DNA of 64,000 nt from Streptomyces sp. ASQP_92 (GCF_025399895.1 NZ_JAODUA010000005.1:124001-188000), one strand, 5' to 3'. Positions 24,990 to 34,056 are shown, numbered from the stretch's first letter. Notes: generated from the letters alone by a model not told the origin. Numbers and translations: made by a program.

Positions 24990-25130
24990 GTCGCTCACTG
25001 TCGCACGCGCCACTGACAACCCGGCCGGCCGGGCCGAGCCCCCTGGTGCGGCCGGGGCGCGCCGGATCCAGGCCAAACCCCGGCCGCCGCCCTACGGAAT
25101 CCGGACGACAGGAGATGAGGGGGATTGCGC

Positions 25131-25147
25131 TCGTAGACTGTAGACGA
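25131..25147. promoter_or_regulatory. GntR/FCD operator candidate
   Basis: TCGTAGACTGTAGACGA, a pseudo-palindrome with 12 of 16 symmetric bases containing the GT-nn-AC core common to GntR/FadR-type sites. It is 71 bp upstream of the GntR start, so autoregulation is likely. Confidence 0.6.
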
Positions 25148-25217
25148 TAGCCAATTTCCGTGAACCGGCTCGTCGCCCGTAGTGCTGGAGTCGCCCGTGG
25201 TGCTGGAGGGGAAACCA

Positions 25218-25898
25218 ATGGTGTCCGCAGGACTGCCGCAGGGAACCGTGCCCAAGCTGGAGCGGCCCGGGCCGCTGCGTGAGCGCGTCTACGAGGCCCT
25301 CCTGGATCTGATCACCACCAGGGCCCTGCGCCCCGGCCAGCACCTGGTGGAGAGCGAACTCGCCGGGCAGCTCGGGGTGTCCCGGCAGCCGGTGCGCGAG
25401 GCGCTCCAGCGGCTCAACACCGAGGGCTGGGTCGACCTCAGGCCCGCACAGGGAGCCTTCGTCCACGAGCCCACCGAGGAGGAGGCCGACCAACTCCTCT
25501 CGGTACGTACGCTCCTGGAGGCCGAGGCGGCCCGGCTCGCCGCGGCCAACTCGGGATCCGCCGGGATCACCGCGCTGGAGGCCCTGTGCGCCGAAGGCGA
25601 GCGGGCCGTCGCGGACGACGACGTGGACCTGGCGGTGGCGACCAACGCCGCCTTCCACGCCAAGGTCATGGAGCTCGCCGGAAACGTGGTGCTCGCCGAG
25701 CTCGCGGCCCAGGTCGACCGGCGGGTGCGCTGGTACTACACGCCGGTGGCGCGCCGACGCGGCAAGCAGTCCTGGATCGAGCACCGCGATCTCATCGCCG
25801 CGATCTCGGCGCGCGACGAGCGCAGGGCCACCGAGGTCATGCGCGCCCACACCGAGCACACCCGCACCACCTACCACGAGCGGTCCGAGCGGACCTGA
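25218..25898 (+). CDS. GntR-family regulator with FCD effector domain
   Basis: A 226-residue regulator. ATG 25218 is preceded by GGAGGGG (25205-25211). The winged HTH (residues ~15-78) contains PGQHLVESELAGQLGVSRQPVREALQRLNTEGWVDLRPAQGAFV, and an all-helical FCD domain follows with the metal/ligand His in NAAFH and the final EHRDLIAAI and HTEHTR helices. FCD regulators respond to organic acids such as lactate, gluconate or acyl-CoA. Neighbouring genes do not identify the ligand. Confidence 0.9.
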   Translation: MVSAGLPQGTVPKLERPGPLRERVYEALLDLITTRALRPGQHLVESELAGQLGVSRQPVREALQRLNTEGWVDLRPAQGAFVHEPTEEEADQLLSVRTLLEAEAARLAAANSGSAGITALEALCAEGERAVADDDVDLAVATNAAFHAKVMELAGNVVLAELAAQVDRRVRWYYTPVARRRGKQSWIEHRDLIAAISARDERRATEVMRAHTEHTRTTYHERSERT

Positions 25899-25902
25899 CC
25901 GC

Positions 25903-25990
25903 CGCCAGGCCGCGGCCCCCGCACGCGCCCCGGCCCGCGCACGCGCCCCGGCCCCCGTGCGCACCCCGGGCCCCCGCGCGCACCCACCCC
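25903..25990. repeat. GC-rich 16-18-bp degenerate tandem repeat
   Basis: Units of the type CCCGCGCACGCGCCCCGG fill the gap between the converging GntR and LtrA genes. Confidence 0.6.
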
Positions 25991-25993
25991 GGA

Positions 25994-27178
25994 TCAGGCG
26001 CCCGCCCGCTCCTCATGCGCACAGGGGGCCCACCGCGCCTCGGCGAGCAGCATCGCGATCAGCACGAGCACCAGGGCGAACAGCTCGGTGAGGGAGGAGA
26101 CATGAGTGCCCAGCGGTACCGCGGCGAGCGCGCCGAGTGCGCCGGCCGCCCGGTAGCCGAGCGGTGTGATGCGCAGGGCCGCGCGGAACGCGACGTTCCC
26201 GGCGAGGAACAGGGCCACCCCGCCCGCGAGGGCGACGGCGGGCGCGGTGGGGAGCTGCTGCGGCAGATGCCCGATGGACTTCTTCACCCCGGCCGCCAGC
26301 ACCGCGACCCCGAGCAGCATCGGCACGAAGCTGTAGTAGTACGCGAGCATCGTCACCCGGAACCGCTCGCGCCCCGACACCGCCCGCAGGGCGTGCTCGG
26401 CGGCCTCCTCGTCCCGGATGAAGTACGTCCACCACAGGGCCGCCGCCAGAGCCAGGGCCAGGGCCGCGCCCCCGAACAGGCCCCAGGTCAGGGCGAGTTC
26501 ACCCGCGCCGATGCCGATCGCGATGACCGATTCGCCGAAAGCGATGATGAGCAGCAGCCCGTGCCGCTCCACGAAATGTGCCGGGTCGAGGGTGCCGACG
26601 CGGCCCGTCACCGCCACCCGCTCGCCGCCCACGTCGGCGGTGACCCGGCTGGACAGGACCGGCGTGATCGCCTGAAGCGCCAGCGCGGCCAGCCACAGCC
26701 CTTCCCCGGCCCGCCCGTGCACGGTGCCGGCCGCCGTCACACACAGCGCCGAGAGCACATTGGTGAGCGCGAAGCTCAGCACGTATCGGCCGTGCGCCAG
26801 GGCGTACAGCGCGCTGTGGACCACGGTGACCAGGAGGAAGCCGAGGCCGAACGCGACGCCACTGGTGCGGAACACCCCGGGTATCGCCAGTGCGCAGGTG
26901 AGGAAGCCGCACATGCCGAGGATCAGGGAGAACCGGCGGGCGTTGGTCTCGGGCGGGACCTGGTTGGTGAGGTAGGCGTAGGCCCCGTACATCCAGAACA
27001 GGACGGCGAAGATCAGCAGGACCCGGCCGGCCTGGGTGAAGGACAGGTCATGGGTGAGCAGCACGGTCAACTGTGTGATCGTGAAGACGAAGACGAGGTC
27101 GAAGAAGAGCTCCAGGGTGGAGACCCGGCGCCCGGTGGCGCTCTCGGCCTCCACCGTCGTGGCATCGACGACTGACAT
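25994..27178 (-). CDS. Low-temperature-requirement A (LtrA) family membrane protein
   Basis: A 394-residue integral membrane protein with about eleven hydrophobic segments. The family signature is present: the N-terminal STLELFFDLVFVFTITQL and the conserved ERHGLLLIIAFGESVIAIG, with acidic and aromatic residues inside membrane helices. LtrA was named from cold-sensitive Listeria mutants; the biochemical role is unknown. It is a single gene, ended by the hairpin at 27238-27275 of the neighbouring minus-strand unit. Confidence 0.9.
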   Translation of the reverse strand: MSVVDATTVEAESATGRRVSTLELFFDLVFVFTITQLTVLLTHDLSFTQAGRVLLIFAVLFWMYGAYAYLTNQVPPETNARRFSLILGMCGFLTCALAIPGVFRTSGVAFGLGFLLVTVVHSALYALAHGRYVLSFALTNVLSALCVTAAGTVHGRAGEGLWLAALALQAITPVLSSRVTADVGGERVAVTGRVGTLDPAHFVERHGLLLIIAFGESVIAIGIGAGELALTWGLFGGAALALALAAALWWTYFIRDEEAAEHALRAVSGRERFRVTMLAYYYSFVPMLLGVAVLAAGVKKSIGHLPQQLPTAPAVALAGGVALFLAGNVAFRAALRITPLGYRAAGALGALAAVPLGTHVSSLTELFALVLVLIAMLLAEARWAPCAHEERAGA

Positions 27179-27237
27179 ACGTTCCCCCAGCAGGCATGTC
27201 GCGCGAATGTGCGGCCGACACCCTAGCCGAGCAGCGC

Positions 27238-27275
27238 GGAGCCGCCCCGGACCGTCTCAGTTCCGGGGCGGCTCC
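27238..27275 (-). terminator. Terminator hairpin covering the end of the small gene at 27257
   Basis: The 14-bp perfect stem GGAGCCGCCCCGGA / TCCGGGGCGGCTCC (27238-27251 with 27262-27275) has a 10-nt loop. The stop codon of the small minus-strand gene lies within it. Confidence 0.75.
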
Positions 27276-27430
27276 GCGCGGATGGGGGCCCACACCACCT
27301 CCCGGCAGATGGGGTGGGGGTTGGCCTCGATGTCGCGGATCCTGGTGCGGCCGGACTGGTGCAGTTCGGCGGCTTCGGTGCCTCGTGGCACGGGGCGTTC
27401 GTGGGCGGCGAACTCCTCGTACGCGCCGTG
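27257..27430 (-). CDS. Small conserved-looking protein, start unresolved
   Basis: The last ~58 codons read EEFAAHERPVPRGTEAAELH and end in ICREVVWAPIRAEPPRN. The composition and codon use look genuinely coding, unlike the Pro/Val repeat (VPVPIPVPVP) that precedes it. No good start exists between that repeat and the end of the DUF2254 gene; the only in-frame ATG (27601) would overlap that gene by more than 100 bp. The original start may have been lost or frameshifted. Function unknown. Confidence 0.35.
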   Translation of the reverse strand, partial: HGAYEEFAAHERPVPRGTEAAELHQSGRTRIRDIEANPHPICREVVWAPIRAEPPRN

Positions 27431-27488
27431 ACCGAGGGCCCGACGGGGGACCGGGACCGGAATGGGGACCGGGACCGGCTCGGCGATG

Positions 27489-28805
27489 TCACCCGATGCC
27501 CTGCCGGTCCGGTTCCAGCGCGAAGGCCCGCTCGGCCTCCTCCGGCACAGCGAGCGACACCGCCCGCGCGAGCAACTCCCTTTGCCGCACAAGCGGTTCA
27601 TGACGAGAGGCGGGCGCGAGCCGCAGCAGATCGTCCAGGCCCGCCATCATGCGGCGGGTGACCTGAGGGCTCCCCACCGCGCACAGCCGGATCTCACAGA
27701 AGGCGAGATCGACGACATCGGACCAGTCCGGCACGTCCTGCACGAGCCGGACCACCCCGTCGCCGTCCGGGTGGGCAACCGCGCCGAGCGGCCGGTGCGC
27801 CAGCGCCGACAGCAACTGGACGATCCGGTCGAGACACTGCACGGCGGTGGTCGGGTCGTTGATCGCGGCGGAGAGCGCCCGCAGCGCGATGTCGCAGAGC
27901 TGCCGCAGCCCGAACCCGAGATCCTGGTGGAACGTACGCTCCACCCCCACCGAGACGGTGTAGCGCAGCGCGCCCCGCGACGGCGCCCTGCCCTCCCCGC
28001 CACCGTGCACCGAAAGCAGCTCGGTGCCCGGCACCACGAAGTCCCCGAGGCGGGGGAGCAGCCGCAGCACCACGCCCTGACGCCGGGCGGCGCGCACCAG
28101 CCGGGCGATGTTCACGTCCCGCAGCACCCCGGCCGGCCCGATGTACCCGATCCGCCCGATCTCCGGCCCCAGGTCCCGGGGGTCGACGTCGCCCCGCGGC
28201 ATCGTGTCGACCACCCGCAGGGACTCGCCGGTGATCCGGTCGATGACGTGCCCGACCCGCATGAGCCGCAGCGTGGAGTTCACGTACGCGATGAAGAGGA
28301 ACAGGCTCAGCGCGACCATGAGCAGGGTCAGCACGCTCTGGAGGAACGGAACGGTGGTCACCAGGCGCGCGTCGGCGTCGCTCTCGAACGAGGTGAGGAC
28401 GAGCAGCGACAGCGTGAACGTGGCGAGGAAGACCGCGAACGTCAGCTTGGTGATGCGGGACCGCATGAAGATCCGCACCACCCGGGGGGTGAACTGGCCG
28501 CTCGCCATCTGGACCGCGACCAGGGAAATGCTGAACACGACACCGATGAAGGTCATCATCGCGGAGCTGACCGTGCTGACCACGGGCTTGGCGTCGTCGG
28601 CGATACGGATCAGCTCCGTGACCTCCTCGTACTGCCGGTGGTCCTGGAGCGCCCCGACGAGCGCCGCGTCCAGTTCGGCCGCGCCGGCCCACAGCGCGAA
28701 GACCAGCACCATGGCCGCGGTCGGCGCGAACCAGAAGGTGTCGCGCAGATGCTCCCGCAGCGGCGAGAGCGCACGCGGCCGCCGATATCCGTTGCCCTTG
28801 GTCAC
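27489..28805 (-). CDS. DUF2254 predicted membrane protein
   Basis: A 438-residue protein starting at GTG 28805. Four hydrophobic segments are in the first ~170 residues (TAAMVLVFALWAGA, VSSAMMTFIGVVFSISLVAV, LTFAVFLATFTLSLLVL, VLTLLMVALSLFLFIAY). The family motif SGQFTPRVVRIFM and a large cytoplasmic C-terminal half including AINDPTTAVQCLDRI follow. DUF2254 proteins are of unknown function. It is divergent from the small membrane protein at 28999. Confidence 0.9.
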   Translation of the reverse strand: MTKGNGYRRPRALSPLREHLRDTFWFAPTAAMVLVFALWAGAAELDAALVGALQDHRQYEEVTELIRIADDAKPVVSTVSSAMMTFIGVVFSISLVAVQMASGQFTPRVVRIFMRSRITKLTFAVFLATFTLSLLVLTSFESDADARLVTTVPFLQSVLTLLMVALSLFLFIAYVNSTLRLMRVGHVIDRITGESLRVVDTMPRGDVDPRDLGPEIGRIGYIGPAGVLRDVNIARLVRAARRQGVVLRLLPRLGDFVVPGTELLSVHGGGEGRAPSRGALRYTVSVGVERTFHQDLGFGLRQLCDIALRALSAAINDPTTAVQCLDRIVQLLSALAHRPLGAVAHPDGDGVVRLVQDVPDWSDVVDLAFCEIRLCAVGSPQVTRRMMAGLDDLLRLAPASRHEPLVRQRELLARAVSLAVPEEAERAFALEPDRQGIG

Positions 28806-28998
28806 CCGGCGAGGCTAGGCGTGCATCGCAGTGCTGATGCCGCCACGCCACCGGGTGGTCCCACAGTCGTACACACATTGGTCCTCACGGAGTACGCGGC
28901 CGTACATCCGCGCCCGAACAATGGAAGGGAGGCCCGCGCCGCCCGGCACCGCCCGCCGAGATCCCGCCCGAGCCGACCGACCCCCAGGAGCGCCAGCC

Positions 28999-29517
28999 AT
29001 GTCCGTTAGCACTGACCGGACCTCCCAGCACCCCACCGGTACGGATACCGGCGCCCGCGCCCGGACCCGTACCCGAAACGTCGTGATCACCGTCGTCTCG
29101 GTCGCCGTGGCTCTCGGCTTCGCCGCCGTGGTGGCCGTGCCGGCGGCGAAGGACTGGTTCCAGAACCGCCACGACCAGGCCGCCTCCTACAGCTCGGGCA
29201 AGGAGGCGAAGGCCGACCGCGCCTCGGTGCCGCGCTGGCTTCCCGACGGTGCGAAGCGCGTCGAGTACGCGATGAAGACCACCGGAGGCGACCGCCTCCT
29301 GAAGGCCGCCCTGCCCTCGTCGGCCCTGCCCGCCGACTGCAAGCCGCATCAAGCGGCCGCGACCCCGAACCCCCCGGCCATCAAGGCCTCCTGGTTCCCC
29401 AGGAACGCCGAACGGCGCACTTCGGCGCGCTGCGGTCTGCACTACGCGTACATGGAGGGAAACACTCTGTACGCTTGGCAGGCGAACGACGACTGGATCG
29501 CCGCGAACAGGGCCTGA
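28999..29517 (+). CDS. Hypothetical single-pass membrane or exported protein
   Basis: A 172-residue protein. ATG 28999 follows CAGGAG. An N-terminal cytoplasmic, Arg-rich segment is followed by one membrane helix (residues ~28-49, VVITVVSVAVALGFAAVVAVPA) and a ~120-residue extracytoplasmic domain with two Cys (DCKPH and ARCGLHY) that could form a disulfide. WLPDGAKRVEYAMKTTGGDRLLK is a recurring theme in exported actinobacterial hypotheticals. No function is predicted. Confidence 0.75.
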   Translation: MSVSTDRTSQHPTGTDTGARARTRTRNVVITVVSVAVALGFAAVVAVPAAKDWFQNRHDQAASYSSGKEAKADRASVPRWLPDGAKRVEYAMKTTGGDRLLKAALPSSALPADCKPHQAAATPNPPAIKASWFPRNAERRTSARCGLHYAYMEGNTLYAWQANDDWIAANRA

Positions 29518-29616
29518 CGCTCGCCTGACCACGCAATATGCGGGTGAACAGCGCCTCGAACCCCTGGTAGAGTTCTCTATGTCGCCGCGGGGAACACGAC
29601 GCGAAGACAACACCTT

Positions 29617-29704
29617 GTCCGGGTGGCGGAATGGCAGACGCGCTAGCTTGAGGTGCTAGTGCCCTTTATCGGGCGTGGGGGTTCAAGTCCCCCCTCGGAC
29701 ACCA
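29617..29704 (+). tRNA. tRNA-Leu (anticodon GAG)
   Basis: The 88-nt gene includes an encoded CCA (29702-29704). The acceptor stem GTCCGGG pairs with CTCGGAC (one G-U). The anticodon stem CTAGC/GCTAG holds loop TTGAGGT with anticodon GAG at 29650-29652. A long class-II variable arm and the T-arm GGGGGTTCAAGTCCCCC are present. It reads CUC/CUU leucine codons. Confidence 0.97.
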
Positions 29705-29707
29705 GCG

Positions 29708-29732
29708 AAAACCCCAGTTGATCTGGGGTTTT
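29708..29732 (+). terminator. Terminator of the tRNA-Leu gene
   Basis: AAAACCCCAG pairs perfectly with CTGGGGTTTT around a TTGAT loop, directly after the tRNA. Confidence 0.9.
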
Positions 29733-29838
29733 CTGCGTTTCTGGACCCCGTACCCACCCCCACGGCGTGCCGCCCGGTGCCGGCTCGGGGGAGCGGGTTG
29801 GCACCGGGCGGGGTGGTGGGGGTGGGACGGGTGGGGGG

Positions 29839-32391
29839 TCAGTAGGCCGTCGTGATGGTGACGCCGCTGAACGCGCTCTGGGCGTACAGGCTGATGAAGC
29901 GGTATCCGGCCGTGCGGTTGGTGACGGTGATGCTCTCGGTGTTGCCGGCCTTGGTCGAGCGGGCGGTGTAGGCCTTGTTGGTCGCCCACGTCTTGGTGTT
30001 GTAGTAGAGGTTGGCGTTGCCGGTGCCGCCGGTCGTGGTCACCTTCAGGGTCACCGTTCCGGCCGGCAGGTAGAGGTACAGGTAGTCCAGGTCGCCCGTC
30101 TTGGCCGTGCGGCCGGTGCGGGAGCAGTTCTGGCCCATGAGGCGCGCGTCCGGGTCCGTGCAGGCGGGCAGGGCGCCGGTCACCGCGACGGACCGGGTGG
30201 TGGTGTTGCTCAGGCCCTTGGCGTCGGTGACGGTCAGGGAGATCGTGTACGTACCGGCGGCCTTGTAGGTCTTCGACGGGCTGGCGGCCGTGGACGTGGT
30301 GCCGTCGCCGAAGTTCCAGGAGCGCGAGGTGATGGTGCTGCCGGTGTCCGTGGACTTGTCGGTCAGGGTCACCTTCAGACCCGAGACGGCAGCGTCGAAC
30401 GCCGCCGTCGGACCGCTGCTCGTACCGCCGCAGGCGCCGGCCGCGCACGCGTCGAGCCAGGTGGTGAAGTCGGCGTCGTAGCGGGTGCCGATGCCGGTGC
30501 TGTAGACGGCGTACGCACCCTTGTAGTCACCGGCGCGGAACTTGGCCAGCATGTTCTGGACGTCGGCGGGGTGCTTCTCCACCATGTAGCGGGTGGCCAG
30601 GTAGCCCCACGGGTAGGTGCGGCTCAGGTCGGAGTTGGCGTACGAGCTCTGCCACAGCGTGCTCAGCGCGTAGGTGTGCTGGGCGGCGTCGGCGATCGCC
30701 TCGGTGTCGGCCATGCCGCGGTAGCTGTACGAGACGTACTCGGCGAAGCCCTCGATCCACCAGATGTCCGGGACGTCCTGTCCGGCGTTGAAGTCGCCGG
30801 CCATGTCGTAACGGCCGTCGAGGTAGTGCGTGTACTCGTGGTTGAGGTTCCAGATGTCTCCGGGGAAACCGTCGCCCACGCTCTTGACGTACGACAGGAA
30901 GCGGGCCTGGTTGGCCGGGTCGGACGGGTTGCCCTCCAGGTATTCGCCGCCGTTGTTGGTGCTGTTGCCGAAGATCCAGCCGGAGTACGTCTGGTAGTCC
31001 TTCGGGCTCGCGAACGTCACGATCTGGATGTTGGTGTTGTGGTCGTCGGCCACCGGCCCGTTGTCCTTGACGATGCTGTGGAAGTACGCGTCCTGGCCCT
31101 TGACGCTGGTGCAGGCCGCGCTGAGTGCGGCGTCCGTCAGCGACTGCGCGCGGAAGGTGTGGTCGGCGTCGCAGTTGTAGGTGATCGGCAGTGCGGCGGC
31201 GGTGAGCTGGCCGATGAAGTCGCAGGTGCCGTAGTAGGAGCACTGGGCCTTGTCGTACGCGTCCGTCATCGCGCCCACCGCGACCCACAGGGGCGCCGTC
31301 GTGCCGGTGATGGCGGAGACACCCAGCAGGCTCTTGACGAGCGGCCGCACCTTGGCCTGGAGCGCGGGCGTGTCGAGGAAGCGGGCCATCTCGCTGCCCG
31401 CGTTGGCGTCCAGGTAGAACCACGCGTCGTTGAGCTTGGCGAGGTGGCTCTGGGCGAACGTGCTCAGCGTGTCGATGATGCTCGGGTCGGCGGTCACCGC
31501 CGCGATGTACGCCGGGTTCCAGTGGCCGCGGAAGAGCGGCGTGAACACGTCGTTGACGGCCCTGTCCATGCTCCAGTACGCGTCGTAGGAGCTGTTGTAG
31601 GCGTTCAGCACCTGCTTGTACGTGTTCAGGTAGCGGTGCTGCTCGTTGGCGCTGTCCGTCAGGATCAGCACCTCGCCCATGATGTCGCCGTTGGCCGCGC
31701 TGACGTCCATGAAGTGCGGGGAGGCGGTGAACGTGTCCAGGGCGGCCTCACTCGCGGCGGCCAGCGTCGCGCCGTAAGGACCCACGTCCGAGGTGTAGTT
31801 GGACTGGACGTAGTAACCGGCGCGCAGGAACAGCACGAGCTGCCACACGTTGGTCGAGTTGTCACCGGGGTAGCCGCGCGCGGTGTCCCGCAGGGCGTTG
31901 GCGACGGTGACCATCTGCGCCTCGCGGAACGCGTTGTAGGCGTCGGTTCCGGTGAGGGAGAACAGCGTGTTCACGCAGGTCGTGGTCGACGACTGGATGA
32001 AGGTGACCAGCGCGGATCCCGTCCGGCTGCCGAAGTCGCCCGGGGTGCAGGACGCCGCGGCGGCGCCGTTCGGCGCCTTGCCGTCGGCCTTCTGCGGCGC
32101 GGGTGAGGTCACCGGCTGCTGCGGCGGGAGCTGCGTGGCTTTGAGCGGGGTGTGCCGGGCGTCGGACCGGTCGGACACGTCCGCTTTCGAACCGAGCGGC
32201 TGAGGAACGGATTTGTCCGCCGAGTGACCCGAACCGGCCGGTGCGGCGGGCGAGTTGGGGATGGGCGTACGGCTCGCGGCGGCTGCTCGGCTCGCCTGCG
32301 CCGGCATGGCGAGGCCCAGGCAGAGTGCGAGGGCGAGTATCAGGAAGCCGGTGAGACTTCGTCTCAGTCTCTCTGGTCGGGTGGTGTTCAC
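29839..32391 (-). CDS. Secreted M9-family collagenase with PKD and PPC domains
   Basis: An 850-residue secreted zinc metalloprotease. The GTG at 32391 follows GGGAGG at good spacing and opens a signal peptide ending near AMPAQA (residue ~30). After a Pro/Ala-rich linker comes the M9 activator domain (~residues 110-380), then the peptidase domain with HEYTH (~residue 515) and the downstream zinc-ligand Glu in WWIEGFAEYVSY. A PKD domain (~665-745, RSWNFGDGTTS) and a C-terminal PPC domain (~755-850, LDYLYLYLPAGTV) complete the normal collagenase order. It should cleave triple-helical collagen or gelatin outside the cell. The upstream 365 bp (32392-32758) has no gene. Confidence 0.93.
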   Translation of the reverse strand: MNTTRPERLRRSLTGFLILALALCLGLAMPAQASRAAAASRTPIPNSPAAPAGSGHSADKSVPQPLGSKADVSDRSDARHTPLKATQLPPQQPVTSPAPQKADGKAPNGAAAASCTPGDFGSRTGSALVTFIQSSTTTCVNTLFSLTGTDAYNAFREAQMVTVANALRDTARGYPGDNSTNVWQLVLFLRAGYYVQSNYTSDVGPYGATLAAASEAALDTFTASPHFMDVSAANGDIMGEVLILTDSANEQHRYLNTYKQVLNAYNSSYDAYWSMDRAVNDVFTPLFRGHWNPAYIAAVTADPSIIDTLSTFAQSHLAKLNDAWFYLDANAGSEMARFLDTPALQAKVRPLVKSLLGVSAITGTTAPLWVAVGAMTDAYDKAQCSYYGTCDFIGQLTAAALPITYNCDADHTFRAQSLTDAALSAACTSVKGQDAYFHSIVKDNGPVADDHNTNIQIVTFASPKDYQTYSGWIFGNSTNNGGEYLEGNPSDPANQARFLSYVKSVGDGFPGDIWNLNHEYTHYLDGRYDMAGDFNAGQDVPDIWWIEGFAEYVSYSYRGMADTEAIADAAQHTYALSTLWQSSYANSDLSRTYPWGYLATRYMVEKHPADVQNMLAKFRAGDYKGAYAVYSTGIGTRYDADFTTWLDACAAGACGGTSSGPTAAFDAAVSGLKVTLTDKSTDTGSTITSRSWNFGDGTTSTAASPSKTYKAAGTYTISLTVTDAKGLSNTTTRSVAVTGALPACTDPDARLMGQNCSRTGRTAKTGDLDYLYLYLPAGTVTLKVTTTGGTGNANLYYNTKTWATNKAYTARSTKAGNTESITVTNRTAGYRFISLYAQSAFSGVTITTAY

Positions 32392-32479
32392 GTGCCGCCT
32401 CCCAGCGGTGTGAAGGCCGCGCCCGGGGCGCGGCGGTGGGGGTACCGCGGGATCCGGCCGCTCCGCCACCGCCCCGGCT

Positions 32480-32570
32480 GGGGCGCGCCCTCGGCCTGGG
32501 GGCGAGCCCCTGGCATGGGGGGCGTACCCCGGCCCGGGGTGTGTCCCGGTGTCGGGGTGCACCCCCGGTC
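32480..32570. repeat. 18-bp degenerate GC-rich repeats upstream of the collagenase
   Basis: About five units of the type GGGGYGYRCCCCGGYCY, each a small dyad. They sit between the collagenase start and an AT-richer stretch near 32660-32695 (minus-strand TGTGACATATGCAATTTTAC) that is the best promoter candidate. Confidence 0.55.
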
Positions 32571-32758
32571 CAAGGGCGGCCGTCCCTGGTCCGGGGCGTG
32601 GCGGAGCGGACCCGATGACCCACGGGTCGAACTGATCGATTGGCATGAACGCGGCTCGCTCGTGCGCTCTGTAAAATTGCATATGTCACATGGCTTGGGA
32701 AGGGCGCGCGGGTAAATCGGAGGCAATGAGTGGGAGTTGGGGGCGGCGGGGGTTCGGC

Positions 32759-33406
32759 TCAGTGGGGTGTCGGGCGCAGAACCAGACAGACGAAGCCGAA
32801 GGCGTCCCGGTATCCGCGCAGCCATTCCGTGCGGTGCCTGTCCGCCGCGTCCAGGGCCTGCGCGGCGTCCGGATCGCCCGGGTGGTCCAGGGCCCAGGAC
32901 GCGAGGGAACCGGTCCACGACCACTCGTAGGCGTCCAGTTCCTCCCGCGTGCTGATGTGAGCCTGGACCGGTGTCCAGCCGTCGGCGGCGACGAGGTCGA
33001 GGACGGCCGGCAGATCGCCGAGGTCGCCCAGCATCTCGACGGCCTCGTTCGAGGGGCGGTCCGCCCAGAATCCGTCGCCGATCAGGACGCGCCCGCCGGG
33101 GGCCAGGTGGGTGCGGGCCGCCGCGAGGGTGGGGAGGAGGCCGCCGAAGGCGTGCGCGGCCCCGACGCTGATGACCAGGTCGAAGTCCCGGGCGGCGGCG
33201 AAGTGTTCCGCCTGATCGTGGTGGAGGGTGAGGCGCTCGTGGACGCCACGGGCTCGCGCCGCCTCCCGGGCGTGATCCAGCGCGGGCATGGAGACGTCGG
33301 CAGGAGCCTCGCAGGGGCGCTCGGCGGCACGCATCCGCTTTCCGCGCGGATGAAGCCGGCCAGGCCTGATGGCCGGCGCGGCCCCGGTGCCGTCCACCGC
33401 GCTCAT
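32759..33406 (-). pseudogene. 5'-truncated SAM-dependent methyltransferase
   Basis: A 215-residue frame in which residues ~38-215 match a class-I methyltransferase from motif II onward (VSMPALDHAREAARARG, then DFDLVISVGAAHAFGG, then LAPGGRVLIGDGFW). The glycine-rich SAM-binding motif I (D-x-G-C-G-x-G) that should precede is absent, replaced by ~37 residues of unrelated Arg/Pro-rich sequence. Without motif I the protein should not bind SAM, so this is probably a remnant. It lies directly downstream of a truncated WYL-type regulator fragment, so the deletion may have removed the 3' part of one gene and the 5' part of the other. Confidence 0.65.
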
Positions 33407-33433
33407 GGGCGGCTCCGCTGGTCGGGCGGCTGA

Positions 33434-33535
33434 TCAGGCGTCGCCCCCACCGCCGCCGCCGAGTCCGGGCGGGTGGGCCGCGCCGGACCGCAGGAGTTCC
33501 AGCAGGGTCAGCACACGGGCGAGGGGCCGGACCAT
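33434..33535 (-). pseudogene. N-terminal stub of a YafY/WYL-type HTH regulator
   Basis: MVRPLARVLTLLELLRSG is the characteristic first helix of the HTH_11/WYL regulators that often sit divergent from VOC-type genes. Here the frame collapses into a Gly run and stops after 33 residues. The intact gene would be ~320 residues. Confidence 0.6.
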
Positions 33536-33555
33536 GCCGGGGATCTCTCGCGCAT

Positions 33556-33579
33556 ATAGGACGGGTTCTGTCCGGTATC
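33556..33579. promoter_or_regulatory. Inverted repeat in the regulator-stub/VOC spacer
   Basis: GGAC-GGGTTCT-GTCC at 33559-33573, within a larger ATA...TAT dyad. It is positioned as an operator/promoter element for the VOC gene and its former regulator. Confidence 0.5.
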
Positions 33580-33651
33580 GGTCGTAGCGTGCGAGCGGAG
33601 GGGGTTCAAAGCCCCTCCCATCCGTCACGCCATCCACTGTGGAGAGAACTC

Positions 33652-34056
33652 ATGGACTTCGTCTCGATCCGCGTCATCACCGGCGACATCACCCGCCTGG
33701 TCACCTTCTACGAGCGGGCCACGGGGGTGCGGGCCACCTGGTCCACCGAGGACTTCGCGGAGCTCAGGGTCGGTTCGGCGACCCTGGCGATCGGCAGCAC
33801 GCGCACCGTCCCGATGTTCGCGCCGGGGGCCGCCCACCCCGCCGACAACCGCAGCGTCATCCTCGAATTCCATGTCGCGGACGTGGACGGCGTATACCGC
33901 GACCTGCTCGACTCCGGCCTCGTCCAAGACGTCGTACAGCAGCCCACCACAATGCCCTGGGGCAACCGCTCGCTCCTGCTCCGCGACCCCGACGGCCATC
34001 TCGTCAACTTCTTCACCCCGCTCACCAAGAACGCGCTCGCCAGGCTCGCCCCCTGA
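33652..34056 (+). CDS. VOC-superfamily (glyoxalase-like) protein
   Basis: A 134-residue protein with start ATG 33652 behind GGAGAG. Two beta-alpha-beta-beta-beta repeats are seen: ISIRVITGDITRLVTFYERATG with the F-A-E-L-R strand, and VILEFHVADVDGVYRDLLDSG with LLLRDPDGHLVNFF. The metal-site Glu in the C-terminal strand is replaced (HLVNFFTP), so metal-dependent catalysis is uncertain; such proteins also serve as drug-binding or resistance proteins. Its former divergent regulator is only a stub, so control may be altered. Confidence 0.87.
   Translation: MDFVSIRVITGDITRLVTFYERATGVRATWSTEDFAELRVGSATLAIGSTRTVPMFAPGAAHPADNRSVILEFHVADVDGVYRDLLDSGLVQDVVQQPTTMPWGNRSLLLRDPDGHLVNFFTPLTKNALARLAP

Noticed and set aside
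25586..27175. 529-codon plus-strand frame overlapping the GntR and LtrA genes
   Set aside because: Arg/Gly/His-rich and without recognisable features. Both overlapped genes are firmly identified.
29617..29704. tRNA-Leu as an integration site for a mobile element
   Set aside because: No duplicated tRNA 3' end, integrase or excisionase was seen in the window. The collagenase next to it is a normal chromosomal gene.
29767..32106. Very long open frame (779 codons) antisense to the collagenase
   Set aside because: A shadow of strong third-position GC bias. It shows Val/Arg/Gly-rich composition and no domain, while the minus strand has a complete M9 protease with intact motifs.
33597..33618. GGAGGGG-GTTCAAAG-CCCCTCC, resembling a tRNA T-arm or attachment-site remnant
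   Set aside because: No other tRNA elements or integrase nearby, and the loop ends in G rather than the expected pyrimidine. More likely a leader hairpin of the VOC gene.
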